DNA of 64,000 nucleotides from an uncultured Bacilli bacterium (GCA_910577505.1 CAJTLN010000001.1:310001-374000), one strand, 5' to 3'. Positions 25,361 through 34,546 are shown, numbered from the stretch's first letter. The notes: a model not told the origin generated them from the sequence alone. Translations and numbers: made by a program.

Positions 25361-25434
25361 GGGGCTTTAGCCAAGCGGTAAGGCAAGGGACTGCAACTCC
25401 CTGAGCACCGGTTCAAATCCGGTAGGCCCCTCCA
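25361..25434 (+). tRNA. tRNA-Cys (anticodon GCA)
   Basis: 74 nt including encoded CCA. Acceptor GGGGCTT / AGGCCCC (one T-G pair), anticodon arm AGGGA-CTGCAAC-TCCCT, T arm with TTCAAAT loop. Canonical. Confidence 0.97.
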
Positions 25435-25445
25435 AATTAGTATTT

Positions 25446-25476
25446 AAAAGAGACTTCAACTGAAGCCTCTTTTTTG
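25446..25476 (+). terminator. intrinsic terminator after tRNA-Cys
   Basis: Stem AGAGACTTCA / TGAAGCCTCT with one mismatch, followed by TTTTTT. Confidence 0.85.
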
Positions 25477-25501
25477 TTGTAATATTTTAATTTTACAATT
25501 A

Positions 25502-26728
25502 TTACTTTGATAAAGAATCCTTGCCTTGTTTTTTATAAATTGGATATAAAGATAAAGGATTAATAAATGTTGCTATTGTTATATTTTCTGCAGGTATTTT
25601 TCCTGATTCTACTATAAATCCTTCTCCATTTGCACAATTAAAATTATTAAGTCCATACATAGTAATTTGATAAAACAATTCAAATTCGACATTATTCTTT
25701 AAAATTCTTGTTTCTTCTCGATTTGGATATCTTTGATTCATATAATCTAGAAGTATATTTAACATATCAATTCCTTCATCTTTTTTATCTTGCAATAATA
25801 TAGCTGTTCTTTCATATAGAGATTTAAATCTCTCGTCTTCTTTAAAAAGATTATTAAATGGAAAATAATTGCTTAAAACATATGTAAAAATATATGGAGA
25901 TTCAAAAGTACTGGAATTAGATTTATTTTTACTATCCATAATAGCGATACAACATTGGTCATTAGTGAAATAAAAATCATTAATTTTATTTAATAGTTCT
26001 TCTATTGTTACAATATTTGGATTATTGCTATGATTATTTATAAAATCATCTATTACTCTTTTATGGTACTCATAAACAGATTCGTCTTCTCTTTCTTTCA
26101 TATTACTGATTCCACTAAAAGCCATATGAATTTTTTCTGGTGATGAAAGAGCATATCCCATTGATTGATACGACAAATCAGTTGTATATAATAAACCTGT
26201 CTGAAATAATGATCTAAAGCCATACTTTGACAAGAATGCTATTTCATTTTTAAAATATTCTTTATCAATATCTAGACCATTTTTTGAAATATCATCAAAT
26301 AAAACTCCTGGAAAAGAATGTGTTACAAATCTATTTGTTTTTGAAGTTCTTATCATTTCATTACATATATCAATACAATTATTTAAAGAAATATCACCCG
26401 AAATATTGTGATTTCTTTTATATTGTTCTATTACTAATGGAAAAATATATTTTTTATAATAAATTGCAGAGCTATCTAATGTTCCAAATCTCCCATCTTC
26501 ATTTGTAATTTCGTTATGATTTTTAACAAAATCAGCCAAAATCTTATGCATACTTTCCATTGATAAATCTCCTACAGATGTTATATATGTCATTAAGTAT
26601 TTACTCAATTGCATCATATATATATTTAGTCTTGCTTTACTTTCAGAAATTTTTACCAATTCTTCAATTTCATTACTATTAAAAGCAATTGACAAATAAA
26701 TAGCTATATCCTCTTTTTTCAAATTCAT
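25502..26728 (-). CDS. hypothetical protein, candidate ADP-ribosyltransferase fold
   Basis: 408 residues, soluble. Three spaced segments recall ART-fold enzymes: VTHSFPGVLFDDISKNGLD (H and the L..I..NGL turn), LLYTTDLSYQSMGYA (aromatic/Ser strand-helix) and FIVESGKIPAENITIATFIN (E near an IPxENI strand). The order H-Y/S-E fits, but spacing is long and no family is recognised, so this is low-certainty inference. It is monocistronic, with a GAGG-free but ATG start at 26728 preceded by AGGTGATAAC. No antitoxin partner is obvious next to it. Confidence 0.5.
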   Translation of the reverse strand: MNLKKEDIAIYLSIAFNSNEIEELVKISESKARLNIYMMQLSKYLMTYITSVGDLSMESMHKILADFVKNHNEITNEDGRFGTLDSSAIYYKKYIFPLVIEQYKRNHNISGDISLNNCIDICNEMIRTSKTNRFVTHSFPGVLFDDISKNGLDIDKEYFKNEIAFLSKYGFRSLFQTGLLYTTDLSYQSMGYALSSPEKIHMAFSGISNMKEREDESVYEYHKRVIDDFINNHSNNPNIVTIEELLNKINDFYFTNDQCCIAIMDSKNKSNSSTFESPYIFTYVLSNYFPFNNLFKEDERFKSLYERTAILLQDKKDEGIDMLNILLDYMNQRYPNREETRILKNNVEFELFYQITMYGLNNFNCANGEGFIVESGKIPAENITIATFINPLSLYPIYKKQGKDSLSK

Positions 26729-26936
26729 TTGTTATCACCTAGTAATATAATATCATTTTTTAAATTTTTCATATATACCTTAAAATAGTAGCTCGTAAAA
26801 GAATAACAATATTATTATAAAATATGTTAAGTTTTAGAGTGCATTTATACATTATGTAACTTTATTTATTTAAGAGAAGTATAGTTTTTATCAAAATATT
26901 AATAACACGTGATATAATACATATGAAGGTGATATA

Positions 26937-28394
26937 ATGAGAATAGGATTAGATATAGATAATGTTATAAGTGACTTTGATTCATTATTATATGAAGAAT
27001 TTAAAAAAGAAGATAAAAACAAAAGAAATAGAGGAATAATTAATTCTGATATAAATTGGATTAAAGATATGTATGACTGGTCTTCAGAAGAAGTAGAGGA
27101 ATTCTATGTAAAAAATATGGAAGAATTTGCTAAAAGATTTCCTGTTAGAAAAGACTCTAAATATTATATGGACAGATTATTATCTGAAGGACACTCTCTC
27201 TATCTTATAACTAATCGTGTTTCTCCACATTACAAAGAACCATACGAAGTTACTACTAAATGGTTAAATGATAATAATATCCACTATACTAAATTAATTT
27301 TATCAAAATCAACAAATAAAACTAAGGAATGCAGAGAAAACAATGTAGACATAATGTTTGATGATTCAAGAAGAAACTGTAATCGACTCATCGAAGGTGG
27401 AATTAATTGCTATATGATGGGCACAGATTATAATAAAAATAGAATGAAAGGTATAAATTCTGTTAATAATTGGCAAGAATTATATAAGGTTATAAAAAAT
27501 ATGAAAAAGAAAAAAGTTATATTAGATACAGATATAGAAAATGAAATAGATGACCAATTTGCTCTTACATATCTCCTAAAATCTTTAGATATATTTGATT
27601 TACAAGCAATAACAATTGCTCCATTTTCTAAAAGTGGATATAGTGAAGCAAAAACTATAAGTGAGGGAACAGAACTAAGTTATAATACAACATTAAAATT
27701 ATTAGATATGTTAGATCATCCAGAATATAAAGAAAAAGTTTACAAAGGTGCTATAAAATATACACATGAGTCAGAAGAAACTAATGAAGCTGTTGAAAAC
27801 ATAATAGAAATAGCTCGAAAGAACGACAAGACAATTATTTTAGCAATCGGGGCGTTGACAAACGTTGCATTATCTTTAAAAAAAGCTCCCGATATTATTG
27901 AAAAAGTAAAAGTTGTATGGCTCGGCGGTAATACTTTTTTGACTAAAGATAATAATGAATTTAATTTTATTCAAGATGTTAAAGCAGTACAATCAGTATT
28001 TAATTCTAAAGTTGAATTAGTAGTCATTCCATGCCGAAATGTTGCTTCTAATCTAAATACAACTATTTATGAACTAGAACATTATTTAAATGATGATATA
28101 GAATTAAATAAGTATTTACTCCAGATATTTAGAGAATGTAAAAAAGCTTTTTTAAAAGAACCGAAAAACTATATTGGTAATGGCAAAACATTATGGGACT
28201 TAAGTGTCATAGCATATGAAATAAATGCTGACTGGTTTAAAAGTGAATTAATTAGTTGCCCTAATATTCTAAATGATGGAAACTATGAACAAACTGATAA
28301 TAATCATAAAGTTATTTTTGTTAATGATTTATTTAGAAAGAAAATATATCAAGACTTCTTTATAAAAATGAATCCAAAATTGATAGAAAAATAA
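26937..28394 (+). CDS. HAD 5'-nucleotidase / nucleoside hydrolase fusion
   Basis: 485 residues. Residues 1-185 are a 5'(3')-deoxyribonucleotidase-type HAD: IGLDIDNVISDFD (Asp6, Asp8), LYLITNR and IMFDDSRRNC. Residues 191-485 are an inosine-uridine nucleoside hydrolase: VILDTDIENEIDDQFALTYL calcium site, ILAIGALTNVALSL, VVWLGGN and LWDLSVIAYE. The first half would strip phosphate from a nucleotide and the second cleave the N-glycosidic bond, giving base plus ribose in one polypeptide. An internal ATG at 27501 (codon 189, preceded by AAGGT) could also yield the hydrolase alone. Extended -10 TGATATAAT lies at 26910. Confidence 0.85.
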   Translation: MRIGLDIDNVISDFDSLLYEEFKKEDKNKRNRGIINSDINWIKDMYDWSSEEVEEFYVKNMEEFAKRFPVRKDSKYYMDRLLSEGHSLYLITNRVSPHYKEPYEVTTKWLNDNNIHYTKLILSKSTNKTKECRENNVDIMFDDSRRNCNRLIEGGINCYMMGTDYNKNRMKGINSVNNWQELYKVIKNMKKKKVILDTDIENEIDDQFALTYLLKSLDIFDLQAITIAPFSKSGYSEAKTISEGTELSYNTTLKLLDMLDHPEYKEKVYKGAIKYTHESEETNEAVENIIEIARKNDKTIILAIGALTNVALSLKKAPDIIEKVKVVWLGGNTFLTKDNNEFNFIQDVKAVQSVFNSKVELVVIPCRNVASNLNTTIYELEHYLNDDIELNKYLLQIFRECKKAFLKEPKNYIGNGKTLWDLSVIAYEINADWFKSELISCPNILNDGNYEQTDNNHKVIFVNDLFRKKIYQDFFIKMNPKLIEK

Positions 28395-28449
28395 AAAGAC
28401 TTATATGAAGTGAACTACTTAGGGTTCACTTCAATAAAAGTCTTTTTTT
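28393..28449. terminator. long bidirectional terminator
   Basis: Outer stem AAAAGACTT / AAGTC-TTTT with inner stem GAAGTGAAC / GTTCACTTC, T run beyond, between convergent genes. Confidence 0.75.
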
Positions 28450-28466
28450 ATCGAAGATATGATTTT

Positions 28467-28709
28467 TCAACTTGTATAGGATGATGTCCATCTCTGGGCC
28501 AAATAAAACTTTCCTTTATCCAATTCTACTATTGAATCATGATATTCAGTTAATATTTTTCCATCATTAGTACATAAACACACCCTAGAAATATAAAGTG
28601 GCGATTCTTTTTTTATAAAAATTTTTTTATATTTTATATTTAAAGCGTTTTCCAAATATTTTTTATACATTTTATTTAATTCTACATTTATATCATTGTC
28701 ATTTTCCAT
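28467..28709 (-). CDS. small hypothetical protein
   Basis: 80 residues, no signal peptide. An N-terminal acidic helix precedes two or three strands (SRVCLCTNDGKILTEYHD, KFYLAQRW). A weak AGGTTG site lies upstream of the ATG. No homologous family recognised. It is convergent with the nucleotidase fusion and could be a real small gene or a chance ORF; the codon texture matches its neighbours. Confidence 0.45.
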   Translation of the reverse strand: MENDNDINVELNKMYKKYLENALNIKYKKIFIKKESPLYISRVCLCTNDGKILTEYHDSIVELDKGKFYLAQRWTSSYTS

Positions 28710-28813
28710 AATATCAACCTACCATATATCTATATAATACAATAATATTTAATTAAATAGCAATAAATGTTAATTTATTTAACACTTCAAGTCATTCCTA
28801 TATTTGATTAATT

Positions 28814-28842
28814 TTGCATTTTATTAATACTATTGTTATAAT
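28814..28842 (+). promoter_or_regulatory. promoter of the methyltransferase-like gene
   Basis: TTGCAT, 17-nt spacer, TATAAT preceded by TGT, 29 nt before the ATG. Confidence 0.75.
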
Positions 28843-28871
28843 ACACCATTAATGAAGAGGGGGACTAAATT

Positions 28872-29732
28872 ATGAACATTTTAGAAGAAAGTGAAAATAT
28901 ATATTTAGGTAAAAAATCCCACGCTCAAAGTTCACAACGTTTTGAACAAGTTGATACGGCATATCTTTTTACAAATGAAATAATTAATGGTTATATGCCA
29001 GAATTACATGAAAAAAATATTTTAGCTGTAGGAGGATGTGGAGATCACTATTTTAATGCTCGCTTAAATGGTGCTTCATCTGTTGACTTATTCGATATAA
29101 ACTATTTAAGTAAATTCATAATAGCTTTAAAGAAAGCTGGTTTTGAATATTTGGATTACGATGTATTTTGCACATTTTTTGGTCTATATAATATTTATAG
29201 GATTTTTGATTATGATATATTCCAAATGTTTTCTAAATATTTATCTGATGAAGATTATATCTATTGGCAGCATATTTATGGAATCTCCAAACAACAAGGA
29301 TATTCAATATATGAATCAGAACTTATTTCCAAGTTTCATCATCATATTGATGAAATAATGACTTCTAACAGATACTTTAGCGAAGATGAATTTTTAAAAT
29401 TAAAACAATTATTATCTAATACGCCAGAAATAATATTCTTTCATACTGATATAAATGAATTACCTATACTTTTAAGAGGTAAATATGATACAATGTTTTT
29501 ATCCAATATAAGTACTTATCAAAATAATGCAAAGTTTATAAGATTATTAAAAAAGCTTGCAAGAAATCTGAAAGAAGATGGAGAAATTTATTTTGCTTAT
29601 ATCTATAGTAATATAAGTGATAAAGCATCATTCTTTGATAAACTTTTACAAAGCTCGCATTATCGTAAGGAAGAAGTAACCAGCAAAATAGATAGTTGTC
29701 AAAATCATAAAGTATACATATATAAAAAGTAA
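28872..29732 (+). CDS. SAM-dependent methyltransferase-like protein
   Basis: 286 residues. The strand-loop KNILAVGGCGDHYFNARLNG followed by SSVDLFDINYLSKFIIALKK is motif I and motif II of a Rossmann methyltransferase and resembles DUF3419-type proteins; a later TDINELP and YDTMFLSNISTY give motifs III-IV. Substrate unknown. GAGGGGG precedes the ATG. Monocistronic, ending at a terminator shared with the convergent HD gene. Confidence 0.7.
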   Translation: MNILEESENIYLGKKSHAQSSQRFEQVDTAYLFTNEIINGYMPELHEKNILAVGGCGDHYFNARLNGASSVDLFDINYLSKFIIALKKAGFEYLDYDVFCTFFGLYNIYRIFDYDIFQMFSKYLSDEDYIYWQHIYGISKQQGYSIYESELISKFHHHIDEIMTSNRYFSEDEFLKLKQLLSNTPEIIFFHTDINELPILLRGKYDTMFLSNISTYQNNAKFIRLLKKLARNLKEDGEIYFAYIYSNISDKASFFDKLLQSSHYRKEEVTSKIDSCQNHKVYIYKK

Positions 29733-29735
29733 TAA

Positions 29736-29768
29736 AAACTCTGTTAAAAAATTAACAGATTTTAATTT
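29736..29768. terminator. bidirectional terminator
   Basis: Stem AAAACTCTGTTAA / TTAACAGATTTT between convergent genes. Confidence 0.7.
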
Positions 29769-29774
29769 GTAACA

Positions 29775-30470
29775 TTATTTTTTATTTAATTCTTTACCTT
29801 TTTCTTCTTCAAAATTTTTAAATATTCTAATTATTTCATTATGATCATCATCGAGTGATTCTAATGCTTGTTTACTAATTTCAGGAAATAAATCATATAG
29901 TGAACACCCCATTTTATCTTCTAATCTTTTCTTTAGCTCCATTACTTTATTAAAGTGAGGTTTAGTCGTATCATAAATACCTTTTCTTACATAAATATCA
30001 AGCATTCTTTTTTCCACTGTAGTAAAACCTGTTTCCAAGCAAAATAAATCACACATTTGAACAATATTATCATATGGGGTCAACTCTATAGATTTTAAAA
30101 AGTTGTTCATAAAATTAAATCTCTCTTGCGGACCGCTTACCTTATCAGCTGCATTATAAATATTATTGTCTATAAAAGAGTGTGTTAAACAACTTCTAGC
30201 TTCTTCAACATATCCATGTTCAATCATATAATGATATCCATCTATAACATGATTAGGATGACTTATCTTTCTTCCAACATCATGTATATATCCCAAAGCT
30301 ATAGCATAATCACCATCAAGTCCCAATTTTTCTGCAATTCTTCCAGCAGCAATTCCAACATAAATACAATGTCTAACCCATCTGTTTTTATCAAGAGCTA
30401 AATCTTCTTTTTTTAATATAACGTCTTTAAATAATAAATCTAACGCCGTTTGAGAATTAAGTTTTTCCAT
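29775..30470 (-). CDS. HD-domain phosphohydrolase
   Basis: 231 residues. The HD-superfamily metal site is visible: HCIYVGIAAGRIAEKLG (first His), LGYIHDVGRKISHPNHV (His-Asp pair) and the late QMCDLFC Asp. It would hydrolyse a phosphoester in the cytoplasm; the members closest in layout are uncharacterised HD proteins rather than (p)ppGpp synthetase/hydrolases. Start supported by GAGGTG directly upstream of the ATG. Confidence 0.85.
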   Translation of the reverse strand: MEKLNSQTALDLLFKDVILKKEDLALDKNRWVRHCIYVGIAAGRIAEKLGLDGDYAIALGYIHDVGRKISHPNHVIDGYHYMIEHGYVEEARSCLTHSFIDNNIYNAADKVSGPQERFNFMNNFLKSIELTPYDNIVQMCDLFCLETGFTTVEKRMLDIYVRKGIYDTTKPHFNKVMELKKRLEDKMGCSLYDLFPEISKQALESLDDDHNEIIRIFKNFEEEKGKELNKK

Positions 30471-30563
30471 AACATCACCTCATAACAAGTATTAAATCAT
30501 AATAATGATTATTAATCAATTATAGGCATATATATTTAAAATTTAACTTTAATTAAGGAAAAT

Positions 30564-30592
30564 TTTACAATATAAAAGAAGTAACTTATAAT
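30564..30592 (+). promoter_or_regulatory. promoter of the gene at 30615
   Basis: TTTACA, exact 17-nt spacer, TATAAT, 22 nt before the ATG. Confidence 0.75.
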
Positions 30593-30614
30593 TAATTTCA
30601 TTAGGGGGATATAC

Positions 30615-31172
30615 ATGGCTGATTTTTTAAATCAAATAGTAAAAAATATTTTTGCTAAAAGTATTGCAAAAAGAAAACTAGAAAGTGGAGTAGAGCTTAC
30701 TGACATAGAAAAAGATGAACTTTTACAAAGAATCTATGAAATAACTATGACAAGTTATATAAATGCAAAAAAAGCTAATTCATCAACAGGTGCAAAGAAA
30801 ATTAGAATAGGAACAATGATTTCTTCAATAGGAGGAGTAGAACTTGCAGGTTTTCATGATGCAGCTAAATTAATAGGAATAGGTCTTAAAGAAAATAAAA
30901 ATAATTATGGTTTAGTTTTACAAGGAGTAAAAAAAACAGCAGCTCATCAATCATCAAAGAATTTTATAACTTTAATAGAACAATCAGATTTGGCAGAAGA
31001 ATATTCTGAAGCGTTATTAGATTTAGGAAATGGTTTTCAAAAAGCACAGCAATCATATAAAAAGGATTTTAAGACTCCAATTGAGCCAGATATACAAGAA
31101 TTAATAAAAGAAAAAAGAAGATTAATTTTAGAATTAGCATCTCAATATGAAGAACCAAAAAAGATGAAGTAA
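30615..31172 (+). CDS. hypothetical helical protein
   Basis: 185 residues, soluble and mainly helical, with a glycine-rich middle (GTMISSIGGVELAGFHDAAK) and a charged C-terminal helix. No signal peptide, metal site or known fold recognised. A good promoter, TTAGGGGG RBS and an overlapping terminator make it a clear stand-alone gene. Confidence 0.65.
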   Translation: MADFLNQIVKNIFAKSIAKRKLESGVELTDIEKDELLQRIYEITMTSYINAKKANSSTGAKKIRIGTMISSIGGVELAGFHDAAKLIGIGLKENKNNYGLVLQGVKKTAAHQSSKNFITLIEQSDLAEEYSEALLDLGNGFQKAQQSYKKDFKTPIEPDIQELIKEKRRLILELASQYEEPKKMK

Positions 31173-31187
31173 ATCATCTTTTTTATT
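31157..31187 (+). terminator. intrinsic terminator
   Basis: Stem AAAAGATGA / TCATCTTTT with T run; stop codon inside the loop. Confidence 0.8.
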
Positions 31188-31236
31188 TTCTATTATTATT
31201 AACATGTTATAATATTCATATAAAGTAGGTGTAAAA

Positions 31237-32139
31237 ATGGCTAGATACAAAAAATATTCTAAAAGTCCAACTTTTACTATTTTAGTAGTAATTGTATCAA
31301 TTATTTCTTGTTATTTGGCAACAAATAATGAAATAGATAAATCATATTCTGTAAGCAATAGAAATACAGTTACAACAGATTTAAAAGTATATTATCTTGA
31401 TGTAGGTCAAGCCGATAGCATTTTAATTTCTAATAACAATCACAATATGTTAATAGATGCAGGAAATAATGAAGATGGGCCTAAATTAGTAAAATATATA
31501 AAAGAAGAACTAAATATAACTAAATTTGACTATGTAGTTGGAACACATCCTCATGAAGACCATATCGGAGGACTAGATGATATTATTAATAACTTTACTA
31601 TAGATAATATTTTATTACCAGAAGTAACAACAACATCTAAAACATTTGAAGATGTTTTAGATGCTATAGCAAGTAAGAATCTCGAAATTACTATTCCTAA
31701 AATAGATAGTACATTTAAATTAGGAGAGGCTGATTTGAGTGTTATATATTCAGGTACTGATGAAAAAAATCTAAATAACAGTTCAATAATAATAAAAATG
31801 GTCTTTGGAGATTATTCTTATCTATTTACAGGAGATGCTGAAAAAGAAGTAGAAGATATCATTTTAAAAAAGAATATAAATATTGATGTATTAAAAGTAG
31901 GTCATCATGGGTCATCTACAAGTAGTAGCGAATCTTTTTTAAACAAGGTAACACCATCATATGCAATTATTTCAGTAGCAAAAGAAAACTCATATAATCA
32001 TCCCTCTGAATCAACTATTAATAGATTAAGGAAATATACAGATAATATTTATATGACTAGTGAACTAGGTACTATATTATTAACAAGTGATGGCAAATCA
32101 ATTAATATAGATCACTTTAATACAGATACTAATGGATAG
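31237..32139 (+). CDS. secreted/anchored ComEC-type MBL hydrolase
   Basis: 300 residues. An N-terminal hydrophobic helix (~12-28) exports or anchors it; the rest is the metallo-beta-lactamase domain found at the C-terminus of ComEC: YYLDVGQADSILI, GTHPHEDHIGGLD (HxHxDH), YLFTGDAEKEVE and VLKVGHHGSSTSS. This subfamily is thought to be an extracellular nuclease in DNA uptake. A DUF3006 gene follows at once, a common pairing. Confidence 0.9.
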   Translation: MARYKKYSKSPTFTILVVIVSIISCYLATNNEIDKSYSVSNRNTVTTDLKVYYLDVGQADSILISNNNHNMLIDAGNNEDGPKLVKYIKEELNITKFDYVVGTHPHEDHIGGLDDIINNFTIDNILLPEVTTTSKTFEDVLDAIASKNLEITIPKIDSTFKLGEADLSVIYSGTDEKNLNNSSIIIKMVFGDYSYLFTGDAEKEVEDIILKKNINIDVLKVGHHGSSTSSSESFLNKVTPSYAIISVAKENSYNHPSESTINRLRKYTDNIYMTSELGTILLTSDGKSINIDHFNTDTNG

Positions 32140-32149
32140 GAGAATTTAT

Positions 32150-32365
32150 ATGAAATATTCAATAGATAGAATAGAGGGTACTATAGCTATATTAGAAGAT
32201 ATAGATACCAAAGAAAAAATAGAATTAGATATATCTTTATTACCTAAAAATATTAAAGAAGGAAGTATTATATTACTAAAAGATAATATATATATAATAG
32301 ATGAAACAGAAGAAGAAATAAGAAGAAAAAGAATTATGGATAAGTTTAATAAACTTAAGAAATAA
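32150..32365 (+). CDS. DUF3006-family protein
   Basis: 71 residues from the ATG at 32150, chosen for its TAGGAG site; the frame extends 6 codons upstream into the previous gene. MKYSIDRIEGTIAILEDIDT and the LLPKNIKEGSIILLKDN turn match DUF3006, a small beta-barrel protein usually encoded beside ComEC-type MBL hydrolases, as here. Function of the family is unknown. Confidence 0.85.
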   Translation: MKYSIDRIEGTIAILEDIDTKEKIELDISLLPKNIKEGSIILLKDNIYIIDETEEEIRRKRIMDKFNKLKK

Positions 32366-32410
32366 TTCTTTTTTTACTATAGTTTTCATAAATTATAATA
32401 GGTGAATTAT

Positions 32411-32755
32411 ATGAATTTTAATTTTGACTTATTTATTGACATTTTATGGTTAGGAACATTATCTGGAGTAATATCAACAATCTGTTTACAAAAGTTAAAA
32501 AATACCAAGATTCTCTTTAATCATCGTTTGTTATATATAATAATCCACATATTTATAGGATATAGTATAAGCAGATTATTTACTAATTTATCTATCAAAT
32601 TATCTATAGCAACAGGTATAATAACATGGATAGGAGCAGAGACTATATATGATAAATTAAGTGAAAAAAATCTTTTAACAAGCAAAATATCTAAAAATAA
32701 TGGAGAAAATATAAGAAATGAGAATGATGATAATCAACCTAATACAAACATTTAA
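32411..32755 (+). CDS. small membrane protein, holin-like topology
   Basis: 114 residues from the ATG at 32411 (AATAGGTG site). Two to three hydrophobic helices (residues ~8-28, ~42-60, ~65-82) and a hydrophilic charged tail resemble phage holins of the LydA type. No other phage gene is nearby, so a holin role is unproven. It follows the MBL-DUF3006 pair by 45 nt. Confidence 0.5.
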   Translation: MNFNFDLFIDILWLGTLSGVISTICLQKLKNTKILFNHRLLYIIIHIFIGYSISRLFTNLSIKLSIATGIITWIGAETIYDKLSEKNLLTSKISKNNGENIRNENDDNQPNTNI

Positions 32756-32762
32756 GTAAATA

Positions 32763-32787
32763 AAAAAGACCATAAGGTCTTTTATTT
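32763..32787. terminator. bidirectional terminator
   Basis: Stem AAAAGACC / GGTCTTTT between convergent genes. Confidence 0.8.
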
Positions 32788-33902
32788 TAATTTAACTTTG
32801 TACCACAATTAGGGCAGAAATTTGCACCATTATTTTTTGTACCACAATTAGGACAGAAGTTTGAAGCAACACCATCACTAGTACCAGTAGAAGGTGCTGT
32901 TTGTTGAGCTTGAGCATTTTGATTAACGGCTCCCATTAATCCAGCTCCAGCATTACCAGCCATATTCATACCAGCAAATCCCATTAGAGCACCATTTTCG
33001 TTTGATGCAGCATTTTTTAATGCTTCTGCTGAAGCGTTAGCCATTAAACCAGATTGTAACTTAGCATCAGAGAAAATAGTTGCGTCATCAATCTTGTTAA
33101 TTCTTTCCATAGAAGCTTCTGTAACATTAATATCAGCCATAGCTACATCAGTTACAATTAAACCATATTTTTCCTTCCAAGAAGAACTTAATATTTCATT
33201 CATCTTGTCAGAAATATCACTACCATATAATCCCATATCTCCAAAAGATACTTTTTTTACTCTCATAACTTCAGAGATAGCCTTAGTAAGTTGTTCAACA
33301 AATTCTTGCTTTAATTGACTTCCCATTACTTCGTCAAAAGTAACTTGGTCTTTAGCATTTGCTCCCAAAACATTACCAACTAAAGCAACTGGATCTTCAA
33401 CTTTATAAGAATATTCTCCAAAGAATGTAACTTCTATCATTCCATATTTTTCATCTGTAATTTTCTTAGGTTGAGCAGAACCAAATTTATTTCCTAAAAC
33501 ATTTAGTAAGTTAACATAGTAAACTCTTTGGTCCCTTGCAGTCTGACCGCCAAATGTAATACGACTTCCAATAGTTTTAATAGTATCAACTAATCCTTTT
33601 CCTAAACCTTCATGGAAAATACTTGGTTCACTACCATTATCATAAATAAATTCACCAGGTTCAGATGAGAATTCAGTAATCTTACCATTATCAACTAACA
33701 TCATCGCCCATCCTTGTGGAATAGTTATTTTACTTCCGTTAGAAATAACTCCCTCTGATGGATGTTTGTTTCCGTCACCATATTTTACAACACCTCTTGC
33801 AATTAATACATTTTTTTCAACAGCAGGACATTCAACATACTCCTTAAATTGATCTCCAAATGCACTACCAGTAGAACTAGTTAAAGCTTTAATTAAACCC
33901 AT
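32787..33902 (-). CDS. ydjI: SPFH-domain protein with zinc ribbons (YdjI-like)
   Basis: 371 residues. An SPFH/band-7-like body (the 'virion core protein' family of B. subtilis YdjI) spans residues ~20-280, with ALTSSTGSAFGDQFKEYVEC at the start and FGEYSYKVEDPVALVGNVLG in the core; a Gly/Ala/Asn/Gln-rich linker leads to two C-terminal zinc ribbons FCPNCGTKNNG and FCPNCGTKLN. In B. subtilis YdjI works with YdjG, YdjH and PspA in membrane stress. GGAGG precedes the start. Confidence 0.85.
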   Translation of the reverse strand: MGLIKALTSSTGSAFGDQFKEYVECPAVEKNVLIARGVVKYGDGNKHPSEGVISNGSKITIPQGWAMMLVDNGKITEFSSEPGEFIYDNGSEPSIFHEGLGKGLVDTIKTIGSRITFGGQTARDQRVYYVNLLNVLGNKFGSAQPKKITDEKYGMIEVTFFGEYSYKVEDPVALVGNVLGANAKDQVTFDEVMGSQLKQEFVEQLTKAISEVMRVKKVSFGDMGLYGSDISDKMNEILSSSWKEKYGLIVTDVAMADINVTEASMERINKIDDATIFSDAKLQSGLMANASAEALKNAASNENGALMGFAGMNMAGNAGAGLMGAVNQNAQAQQTAPSTGTSDGVASNFCPNCGTKNNGANFCPNCGTKLN

Positions 33903-33921
33903 TTCTAAATACCTCCAATTT

Positions 33922-34464
33922 TTAACTAATTTCTAATTTAGTTAGTATCCAATCATAATCCTCTTGATTGTAAATTGCTCCACAATATTCACACTTACCA
34001 GAAGCGTTAACATTTAATGGTGCTCCACATCCAATACATTTTTTTACAATACCTTGATTATTTGCATTAACTTTCTTTGTAAAAGTAAGCCAATAATTAA
34101 CTTGTATTCTTGAACTATCATTTCCTGATACTATACTACCATTACTTAAATTCATTATATAATCCATATACCTTGATTGCAAGTAAACTTTAATTATGTA
34201 GACACTTTCATTTACTTCTACTTCTTTTATAATTGTACTTTTTACATTTAATTCATCATACATTTGTCGCCAATTATTATTTTTATTATTATTTACAATA
34301 TTTTCTGCCCAGATATAAACATCATCACTAACAAAATGTTTTATATTATTTAACTTATCTAACATAATTGAACTCAATAATTGAACAAAAATATTGTTTA
34401 CTTTAGATAAAAACATACTTTCATTAAATGTACTTTCAATTTTTTTAAATTCTTCTATAGTCAT
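33922..34464 (-). CDS. TIM44-like domain protein with C-terminal zinc ribbon
   Basis: 180 residues. A TIM44-like (SnoaL/NTF2-type) domain fills residues 1-140: paired helices, then the strand series STIIKEVEVNESVYIIKVYL and IQVNYWLTFTKKV. A zinc ribbon follows, CIGCGAPLNV...CEYCGAIYN. It is next to YdjI (19 nt apart) and is a paralogue of the frameshifted gene behind it. The ribbon and neighbourhood suggest part of the same envelope-stress module (inference). Confidence 0.75.
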   Translation of the reverse strand: MTIEEFKKIESTFNESMFLSKVNNIFVQLLSSIMLDKLNNIKHFVSDDVYIWAENIVNNNKNNNWRQMYDELNVKSTIIKEVEVNESVYIIKVYLQSRYMDYIMNLSNGSIVSGNDSSRIQVNYWLTFTKKVNANNQGIVKKCIGCGAPLNVNASGKCEYCGAIYNQEDYDWILTKLEIS

Positions 34465-34505
34465 TTAACCAATCCTTCTATATTACTAATAAAAGTATAT
34501 CACAC

Positions 34506-34538
34506 GAAAAAAGAAATGCTTTTAAACATTCCTTCTTA
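34506..34538 (-). terminator. intrinsic terminator
   Basis: Minus-strand AAGAAGGAATG / CATTTCTT stem with mismatches followed by six T; ends the TIM44-like frameshift gene. Confidence 0.6.
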
Positions 34539-34546
34539 TTTACGTT

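Noticed and set aside
32411..32755. Prophage remnant signalled by a holin-like gene
   Set aside because: No capsid, terminase, integrase or lysis enzyme gene is nearby.
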